A stretch of DNA of 64,000 nt, taken from contig CAUBRZ010000003.1 of assembly GCA_958438515.1 (NCBI GenBank), forward strand, positions 1 to 64,000. Reading direction: 5' to 3'. The position numbers were made by a program, and so were the translations under genes. The notes under the pieces are model-generated. The model ran no database searches and had not been told where the DNA came from. It was given only the letters and a program-made list of their open reading frames with translations. The stretch is from an uncultured Clostridium sp. (lineage in GTDB: Bacteria; Bacillota; Clostridia; TANB77; CAG-508). This document shows, in pieces, positions 58,301 through 64,000 of this stretch. Numbering within the stretch: the stretch's first letter is position 1; every line of letters begins with the position of its first letter.

Positions 58301-58696
58301 TTATACTCTTCTTCTTTTTGGTGGTCTACAACCATTATGTGGAATTGGTGTTACATCTTTTATAGCACTTATTTCTAAACCAGCTGTTTGAAGTGCTCTA
58401 ATTGCAGCTTCTCTACCTGAACCTGGTCCTTTAACAAATACTTCAACAGATTTTAATCCATGTTCCATAGCAGCTTTAGCAGCCTTTTCAGCAACTTGAC
58501 CTGCTGCAAATGGTGTGCTTTTTCTAGAACCTTTATATCCTAATTCTCCTGCACTTGCCCATGATATACCATTTCCTTGTGTATCTGTAATTGTAACTAT
58601 TGTATTGTTAAAACTAGAATGAATATGAGCAGCACCCTTTTCGATGTTTTTTCTATTTCTTCTAGCTACTTTTTTTGTTGTTACAGTTTTAGCCAT
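58301..58696 (-). CDS. rpsK: 30S ribosomal protein S11
   Basis: 131 aa, full length. [60 protein letters not shown], ends [11 protein letters not shown]. No CGG codon. Confidence 0.98.
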   Translation of the reverse strand: MAKTVTTKKVARRNRKNIEKGAAHIHSSFNNTIVTITDTQGNGISWASAGELGYKGSRKSTPFAAGQVAEKAAKAAMEHGLKSVEVFVKGPGSGREAAIRALQTAGLEISAIKDVTPIPHNGCRPPKRRRV

Positions 58697-58758
58697 TTTG
58701 CTTTTTCCTCCTTATTCAAAATTTTATTTTATTTATTTTGAAATCTTAATTATTCGAA

Positions 58759-59127
58759 TTATTTTTTGCTTTTGCTAACTAATTTTCTAGGTCCTTTTCT
58801 TGTTCTAGCATTAGTTTTTGTTCTTTGACCTCTTACTGGTAAACCTCTTCTATGTCTTAATCCTCTGTAGCATCCAATTTCTGTAAGTCTTTTAATGTTT
58901 AATGCTACTTCTCTTCTTAAGTCTCCTTCTACTGTATAAGATTCATCAATTACTTTTCTGATATCATTTACTTGTTCGTCTGTTAAATCTTTAATTCTAG
59001 TATCTGGATTTACACCTGCTTTTTCAAGAATTTTTCTAGAACTTGATACTCCTATTCCATAAATATAAGTAAGTCCTATTTCTACTCTTTTTTCTTTAGG
59101 TAAGTCTACTCCTGCTATACGAGCCAT
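58759..59127 (-). CDS. rpsM: 30S ribosomal protein S13
   Basis: 122 aa. [60 protein letters not shown]. The start at 59127 follows TTTGGAGGTGCAAAAAAAT; the frame extends upstream to 59145 without a site. Preceded by a 200-base structured gap (59128-59326). Confidence 0.97.
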   Translation of the reverse strand: MARIAGVDLPKEKRVEIGLTYIYGIGVSSSRKILEKAGVNPDTRIKDLTDEQVNDIRKVIDESYTVEGDLRREVALNIKRLTEIGCYRGLRHRRGLPVRGQRTKTNARTRKGPRKLVSKSKK

Positions 59128-59175
59128 ATTTTTTTGCACCTCCAAATTTTTTATATTTGTTTGTCCTAAAATATC

Positions 59176-59225
59176 TTAAAAGGTGAAATGTACTAGTAAG
59201 CCTTATTGCTTCTAGCCACTTTTAA
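59176..59225 (-). promoter_or_regulatory. Structured RNA element 2 before rpsM
   Basis: Minus strand: outer arms TTAAAAGTG and CACCTTTTAA, inner stem CTAGAAGC and GCTTACTAG. Together with element 1 it fills the leader of rpsM. Candidate cis-regulatory RNA; see findings. Confidence 0.55.
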
Positions 59226-59246
59226 TTATTTTAAAACATATATATA

Positions 59247-59309
59247 AACACAAATTTGATATGTAATCCTTATAAGATAAGGATTCACAGCCGCTACCTA
59301 ATTTGTGTT
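59247..59309 (-). promoter_or_regulatory. Structured RNA element 1 before rpsM
   Basis: Minus strand: outer arms AACACAAATT and AATTTGTGTT; inner stem AATCCTTAT and ATAAGGATT; asymmetrical internal loop AGGTAGCGGCTGTG opposite ACATATCA. No U-run, so not a simple terminator. Confidence 0.6.
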
Positions 59310-59326
59310 ATAAACTAATTTAAGGA

Positions 59327-59440
59327 TTAACCTTGTCTTTGTTTGTGTTTAGGGTTTTCACAAATAACTCTAATTACACCTTTTCTTTTTATTACTTTAC
59401 ATTTGTCACACATTTTTTTTACTGATGGTCTTACTTTCAT
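59327..59440 (-). CDS. rpmJ: 50S ribosomal protein L36
   Basis: 37 aa: [20 protein letters not shown] then [17 protein letters not shown], with the four zinc ligands C-x2-C...C...H. The start follows GGAGGTGCTAATAAA. The zinc-binding (C+) form. Confidence 0.97.
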   Translation of the reverse strand: MKVRPSVKKMCDKCKVIKRKGVIRVICENPKHKQRQG

Positions 59441-59504
59441 TTTATTAGCACCTCCTTGGCTTGCTTTGTTTATTTATTTTTGGGTTAATTTCTTAATATT
59501 TTGT

Positions 59505-59723
59505 TTATTTTGCTCTCCAAGTAATTCTTCCTTTTGTTAAATCATAAGGTGAAAGTTCTACTTTCACTTTATCACCAGGAAGTATTTTTATATAATTCAT
59601 TCTTAATTTACCTGATATATGAGCTAATATTTGATGTCCATTTTCAAGTTCTACCTTAAAATTTGTATTTGGTAGTGCCTCTACTACTGTTCCTTCAACT
59701 TCTATAACATCTTCTTTTGCCAA
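59505..59723 (-). CDS. infA: Translation initiation factor IF-1
   Basis: 72 aa. [58 protein letters not shown]: complete OB fold. Between map and rpmJ as usual in Firmicutes. Confidence 0.98.
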   Translation of the reverse strand: MAKEDVIEVEGTVVEALPNTNFKVELENGHQILAHISGKLRMNYIKILPGDKVKVELSPYDLTKGRITWRAK

Positions 59724-59808
59724 TTTTATCCCTCCTATTTAAAGAGTTTTTCCATTTTATGCACAATTTGGCTATTATGCATAATAACTACTATATTATA
59801 CAACATGA

Positions 59809-60580
59809 TTAAAGCATTGTCAAGATTTCTGGTTCTTTTTTAGTAATTAAAATTGTATTTTCATAATGTGCTGATAAACTTCCATCTTCTGTAATAATAG
59901 TCCAACCATCATCCAATTCTAAAATATTTGGTTTTCCTTGTATTACCATAGGTTCTATCGCTAAAGTCATTCCTGGTTCCAATCTAATACCTCTTCCTGC
60001 TTTACCATAATTAGGAATTCCGAGGATCTTCATGCATACTTTTTCCAATTCCATGTCCTTGAAATTCTCTTACAACTGAGTATCCCTGTGAATGTACATA
60101 TTCTCCAATTGCATGTGATATATCACCTATTCTATATCCTGGTTGTGCATATTTTATTCCTTCAAAAAAGGCTTGTTTTGTAACTTCTATCAATCTTTTT
60201 GCTTCTTTAGATACATTCCCAACTATAAAAGTTCTTGCTGCATCACCATTATATCCATCTTTTAATGCAACTGTGTCAATACTTACAATATCTCCTTCTT
60301 TTATAATTTTATTTTTTGAAGGTACTCCATGAATTACCTCATCATTAATTGAAATACAAGTTGCTGCTGGATATGGTGGTATTCCCTTGATTCCTGGGTT
60401 ATATCCTTTCTCTGCTGGAATAGCTCCTAAACTTCTCATTATTTTTTCTGCAATTTGGTCTAATTCCCATGTTGACATTCCTGGCTTTATTTCCTTTTCT
60501 AGCTTATCATACATAATAGCAACAACATTACATGCCTTTTTCATTAATTCAATTTCTTTTTGTGATTTTATTGTTACCAA
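59809..60580 (-). CDS. map: Methionine aminopeptidase type I, with one CGG +1 shift
   Basis: Removes N-terminal methionine. Metal ligands: IVSIDTVALKDGYNGDAART (two Asp), GHGIGKSMHEDP (His), AIEPMVI (Glu), ITEDGSLSAHYENTILIT (Glu). CGG at 60020-60022 is met at codon 187. Skipping the C gives KSMHEDPGIPNYGKAGRGIR and continues to 59809 (256 aa, normal). Without the shift two of the five metal ligands are lost. It is an essential gene in the spc/alpha ribosomal operon. Start ATG at 60580. Confidence 0.93.
60020..60022 (-). other. In-frame CGG, +1 frameshift site (map)
   Basis: CCT-CGG-A is read as CCT-(C)-GGA, giving Pro-Gly187 in HEDPGIPNYGKAG. Confidence 0.93.
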
Positions 60581-60616
60581 CTTTATCGTCTCCTTAATTA
60601 AAAAATTTATTTTTTA

Positions 60617-61282
60617 TTACATATTTTTAATATATTCAACAATATCTTCTGCTACATCTTTTCCTAATTTATTTATTGATTTGCTAACCATTTCAGATTG
60701 TAGTTTTCCTTGTTCTTCATAATATTCTACAAGTGGACTTGTTTGTTTAAAATAATTATCTAATCGTGATTTTACTGTTTCTATAGTATCATCTTTTCGT
60801 TGTATTAATTCATGACCACATTTGTCGCAAAGTCCCTCTTTTACAGGTGGTCTTAATACTAAATTATATACTTCTTTGCATTCTTGATTAGAACATATTC
60901 TTCTATTTACAATTCTTTCTATTATTTCTTCTTCTGGTGTAGTTAAATTAATAACTAAATCTACTTTTTTTCCTTCTTGTTTTAACATTTTGTCTAATTC
61001 CTCTGCTTGTTTTACAGTTCTTGGAAATCCATCTAGTATAATTCCATTTTCTACATCTTTATCTTTTAATCTATCTTTTATAATATTTACTGTAATATCA
61101 TCTGGAACTAGTGCTCCTTTTGATATATATGATTCTGCTATTTTCCCTAATTCTGTTTTTTCTTTTATGTGTTTTCTAAAAATATCTCCTGTTGATACTT
61201 GTGGTATCTCAAGTTTTTGCATTAAAATTCCTGCTACTGTACCTTTCCCTGTTCCTGGCGCTCCTAACATTATAATTACCAT
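60617..61282 (-). CDS. adk: Adenylate kinase, zinc-lid type
   Basis: 221 aa. P-loop IMLGAPGTGKGTVAGILMQK, NMP-binding PQVSTGDIFR, GFPRTVKQAEELD, and a LID with four Cys (RRICSNQECKEVY, GLCDKCGHEL). The zinc lid is usual in Gram-positive enzymes. Between map and the secY terminator, so it may begin the second transcript of the block. Confidence 0.96.
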   Translation of the reverse strand: MVIIMLGAPGTGKGTVAGILMQKLEIPQVSTGDIFRKHIKEKTELGKIAESYISKGALVPDDITVNIIKDRLKDKDVENGIILDGFPRTVKQAEELDKMLKQEGKKVDLVINLTTPEEEIIERIVNRRICSNQECKEVYNLVLRPPVKEGLCDKCGHELIQRKDDTIETVKSRLDNYFKQTSPLVEYYEEQGKLQSEMVSKSINKLGKDVAEDIVEYIKNM

Positions 61283-61403
61283 ATAAACACTTCCTCTACT
61301 TTTGTTTTAAGACTACTAACTTATACTATATTTAATAATCTTTATAATACCTATCCTTGTGATAAACATTATAAAAATTATTAAAGCAAGAAATAAAATG
61401 AAA

Positions 61404-61463
61404 AGGCAAGGAAATTTTATTTATATAAAATAAACCTTTAAATTTTATTTTCTTTGCCTTTTT
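61404..61463 (-). terminator. Hairpin between secY and adk
   Basis: Arms AAAAGGCAAAGAAAATAAAA and complementary AAATTTCCTTGCCTTTT with T-rich flanks on both strands. It should end the spc transcript, making adk-map-infA... a separate unit or partial read-through. Confidence 0.65.
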
Positions 61464-61484
61464 ATTTATTCTTTCTTCTTTATT

Positions 61485-62804
61485 TTATTCTAAAAATCCC
61501 TTATAATGTCTCATTGCTAATTGAGATTCTAGTTGTTGAACAGTTTCTAGTGCAACACCTACAACAATTAATATTGAAGTTCCACCAAAAGCAATGTTTA
61601 GGTTTGTAAATCTTAATAACATTGGTATAATAGCAATTAATGCCAAAAAGAATCCACCAAACCATGTAAGTTTAGATATTATTGATGATAAATATTCTGT
61701 TGTTGGCTTTCCTGCTCTAATACCTGGTATGAATCCACCATTTTTCTTAATATTATTTGATACTTCTGCTGGATTAAATGTAGCATAAGTATAGAAAAAT
61801 GTAAATCCTATAATTAATAATAAATAAACAATAGCATTAGCAAGAGAATATCCCCATCCTACACTTGAAGTTGATGTAGCAATTGAGAATTTATATAATC
61901 CTGCTAAAAATCCTGTTTGATTTGCTATATCATGTACAAATATTTGAATAATCATAGCTGGAAATGTCATAAATGATGATGCAAAAATTACTGGCATAAC
62001 TCCTGCCATAGCAAGTTTTAATGGAATATGTGTGCTTTGTGCACCTACCATTTTTCTTCCAACTACTTTTTTAGAATATTGTACTGGAACTCTTCTTTCG
62101 GCTTGTTGTACAAATACAACTCCTGCAACTAAAATAATTGCTCCTAATATAATTCCTATAGCTGTTAGTAATCCAGTTGTACTGAATCCTGTAGATGGCA
62201 TAATTAAACTCCATAATGTAGCTACGCCACTTGGTAATCTTGAAATAATACCAATAAAAATTAGTAATGATATTCCATTTCCAATTCCTTTACTTGTAAT
62301 TTGTTCACCTAACCACATTAATATTGAAGTTCCAGCAACCAATCCTGCTATTACTAATAGCGCAGTTATAAAACTGTCATTTACAAATATTCCAGAAGAT
62401 TTATATGATAAATAGATTCCTATTCCTTCAACTAATGCTAACACAATAGTTAATAATTTAGTATAACGATTTATCTTCTTTCTTCCTTCTTCTCCACCTT
62501 CTTTTGTCAATTTTTCTAAGGATGGAATAATCATTGCCAATAGCTGAATTACAATAGATGCTGTTATATATGGACTAATTGACATTGCAAAAAGAGAAAA
62601 TCTTGAAAAAGCTCCTCCTGAAATCATATCTATTAGTCCTGCTATCCCATTTGTATTTTGCATTGCTTCATTTAATGTTATACTATTTACTCCAGGTACT
62701 GTAATAAAACATCCTAGTCTAAATACTACTACTAAAAGTAATGTATATAATAATTTTTTTCTAACATCTGGTGTTGAAATAGCATTTTTGATTGTTTTAA
62801 ACAA
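61485..62804 (-). CDS. secY: Preprotein translocase subunit SecY
   Basis: 439 aa with ten membrane helices. VFRLGCFITVPGVNSITLNE, GGAFSRFSLFAMSISPYITA, VVFVQQAERRVPVQYSKKVV, FFTYATFNPAEVSNNIKKNG and SQLAMRHYKGFLE are conserved. The start is TTG at 62804 behind GAGGTGATTTAA, directly at the rplO stop. Confidence 0.97.
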   Translation of the reverse strand: MFKTIKNAISTPDVRKKLLYTLLLVVVFRLGCFITVPGVNSITLNEAMQNTNGIAGLIDMISGGAFSRFSLFAMSISPYITASIVIQLLAMIIPSLEKLTKEGGEEGRKKINRYTKLLTIVLALVEGIGIYLSYKSSGIFVNDSFITALLVIAGLVAGTSILMWLGEQITSKGIGNGISLLIFIGIISRLPSGVATLWSLIMPSTGFSTTGLLTAIGIILGAIILVAGVVFVQQAERRVPVQYSKKVVGRKMVGAQSTHIPLKLAMAGVMPVIFASSFMTFPAMIIQIFVHDIANQTGFLAGLYKFSIATSTSSVGWGYSLANAIVYLLLIIGFTFFYTYATFNPAEVSNNIKKNGGFIPGIRAGKPTTEYLSSIISKLTWFGGFFLALIAIIPMLLRFTNLNIAFGGTSILIVVGVALETVQQLESQLAMRHYKGFLE

Positions 62805-63239
62805 TTAAATCACCTCAGCCTTTCCACCTAAAGCTTCAATTTGCTCTTTTGCTTTTGTTGTAAATCTTTTGGCTTTAACATTTAATTTTTTATCTAATTT
62901 TCCTGTTGCTAATATAACGATACCATCATTGATTTTACCAATAATTCCTTCCTCTAATAGGCTTTCAGCTGTAACATCTGTTGCTTTAGATTTATTTAGC
63001 ATTGTAAATGTTACTTCTGTATAATTTTTTCTATATATATTAGTAAATCCTCTTTTTGGTAATCTTCTATATAGTGGTGTTTGACCTCCTTCAAATCCTC
63101 TTCTTACGCCTCCACCACTTCTTGCCTTTTGTCCTTTATGACCTCTTCCAGAAGTTTTTCCGTTTCCAGAAGCCATTCCACGACCTACTCTATTTCTTTC
63201 TACTTTTTTTACAGCTGGCTTTAAATCGTCTAATTTCAT
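62805..63239 (-). CDS. rplO: 50S ribosomal protein L15
   Basis: About 144 aa. [60 protein letters not shown]. The start at 63239 follows GGAGGTGCAAACTCAA. It directly follows rpsE; rpmD is missing between them. AAC|GGA contains an out-of-phase CGG. Confidence 0.97.
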   Translation of the reverse strand: MKLDDLKPAVKKVERNRVGRGMASGNGKTSGRGHKGQKARSGGGVRRGFEGGQTPLYRRLPKRGFTNIYRKNYTEVTFTMLNKSKATDVTAESLLEEGIIGKINDGIVILATGKLDKKLNVKAKRFTTKAKEQIEALGGKAEVI

Positions 63240-63276
63240 TTGAGTTTGCACCTCCTCTTCTTTTTATTTGTATTTA

Positions 63277-63762
63277 CTATAAAATTTCTTCTACTTTTTT
63301 ACCTCTTTTTTTAGCTACTGATTCAATAGTTTGCATTGATTTTAAACCTTCAATTGTAGCATAAACAACGTTTCTTGGATTATTTGTTCCAATAACTTTT
63401 GTTCTTATATCTCTATATCCAGCAAGTTCTAGAACTGGTCTAACGCTACCTCCTGCAATAAGTCCAGTACCAACATCAGCTGGTTTTAACATTACATTTG
63501 CACTACCAAATTTTCCAATGAATTCATGTGGTACTGTTGTTCCAACTATTGGAACTTCTACTAAGTTTTTCTTAGCTTCTTGAATAGCTTTTTTTATTGC
63601 ATCTGGAACTTCAGCTGCTTTACCATTTCCAACTCCAACATGACCATTTTCATCACCTACTACTACTACAGCACTAAATCTAAAAGTTCTACCACCTTTA
63701 ACAACTTTAGCAACTCTATTAATAGCAACAACTTTTTCTTTTAATTCGCTTTTTTCTTCCAT
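63277..63762 (-). CDS. rpsE: 30S ribosomal protein S5
   Basis: 161 aa. [60 protein letters not shown]. Full length. The gap to rplO is only 37 bp. Confidence 0.98.
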   Translation of the reverse strand: MEEKSELKEKVVAINRVAKVVKGGRTFRFSAVVVVGDENGHVGVGNGKAAEVPDAIKKAIQEAKKNLVEVPIVGTTVPHEFIGKFGSANVMLKPADVGTGLIAGGSVRPVLELAGYRDIRTKVIGTNNPRNVVYATIEGLKSMQTIESVAKKRGKKVEEIL

Positions 63763-63844
63763 TTGTTTTTTATTTCCCTCCTTTTTTATTGTTTAAGGTA
63801 CCTTTACGGTTGTTTTATTTATAAATTTACTACAAATAAGTAGA

Positions 63845-64000
63845 TTAGAATTTTAAACCGCCTTCTCTTGCAGCTTCTGCTAATTCTTTAACAACTCCGT
63901 GATATATGTATCCTCCACGGTCAAATACTACAGTTTCAATTTTCTTTTCTGCAGCTTTTTTTGCAATTAGTAGACCTAATTCTTTTGCAGCTTCTTTGTT
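63845..64000 (-). CDS. rplR: 50S ribosomal protein L18, C-terminal part
   Basis: The last 51 codons are in the window: [20 protein letters not shown] ... [28 protein letters not shown], then TAA. The 5' end lies beyond 64000. CAC|GGA and GGC|GGT contain out-of-phase CGGs. Confidence 0.95.
   Translation of the reverse strand, partial: NKEAAKELGLLIAKKAAEKKIETVVFDRGGYIYHGVVKELAEAAREGGLKF

Overview
The window is low-GC DNA (AGA-rich arginine codons, A/T third positions, TTG/GTG starts behind strong GGAGG Shine-Dalgarno sequences) from an anaerobic, endospore-forming member of the Clostridia. Sporulation genes (spoIIM, spoVT, dpaA, ylbJ, a SleB-type cortex hydrolase), an LTA-synthase-type enzyme, a T-box riboswitch and a zinc-type adenylate kinase support this. 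No species can be named. Almost all genes lie on the minus strand.

Layout: 1-2000 glyS with promoter and T-box, tRNA-Trp; 2000-7000 M23 peptidase, CD1247-like zinc protein, efp, M24 peptidase, prepilin peptidase, YqeG-like HAD phosphatase, SleB; 7100-12900 holA, amylo-glucosidase, yvcK, murB; 13000-18200 ylbJ, uppP, dpaA, a TPR protein, a lytic transglycosylase; 18100-34600 polA, a membrane glycosyltransferase, small accessory genes, queH-GNAT, ruvB, LTA synthase, pssD/pssE-like pair, xerD, spoIIM, an EndoQ-like PHP protein, rnhA; 34600-39500 tmcAL, a MerR regulator and a degenerate transglutaminase/CDP-alcohol-transferase chimera; 39500-47700 tRNA-Tyr, tRNA-Met, dprA, folD, ligA, sortase, hinT, alaS, spoVT; 47700-55800 KAP-type NTPase, comF, a REP-associated (RAYT) transposase with REP-like repeats, recD2, a prepilin-like protein; 55900-64000 the ribosomal block rplR(partial)-rpsE-rplO-secY // adk-map-infA-rpmJ-rpsM-rpsK-rpsD-rpoA-rplQ.

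The central observation concerns the genetic code. Twelve genes, several of them normally essential (polA, holA, map, uppP), are each interrupted by one to four single-base shifts, 17 in all. I resolved every one by hand. Each is an extra C directly before a glycine codon GGN, so that the original frame meets an in-frame CGG. Skipping the C (reading C-GGN as glycine) restores conserved motifs (Pol I TATGRISSTEPN, the Walker A of the KAP NTPase, HLH of M23, RecD2 IHKAQGSEF, DpaA APGG and ALPGK) and gives normal family lengths. About 40 CGG trinucleotides in the other two phases disturb nothing. Among recognisable genes no in-frame CGG is used as arginine; one 55-codon unrecognised ORF is the only possible exception. 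The simplest reading is that CGG has no arginine meaning here and that the ribosome makes a +1 shift at it, so the quadruplet CGGN is effectively decoded as glycine. This is inferred from sequence alone.

Other points: a two-domain structured leader before rpsM; rpmD absent from the spc block; a short AlaS without its C-terminal domain; an enlarged L17; a MerR-type promoter with a 19-bp spacer; a hairpin that sequesters the spoIIM ribosome-binding site; and a RAYT/REP system with three dispersed copies, one at the 5' end of comF.
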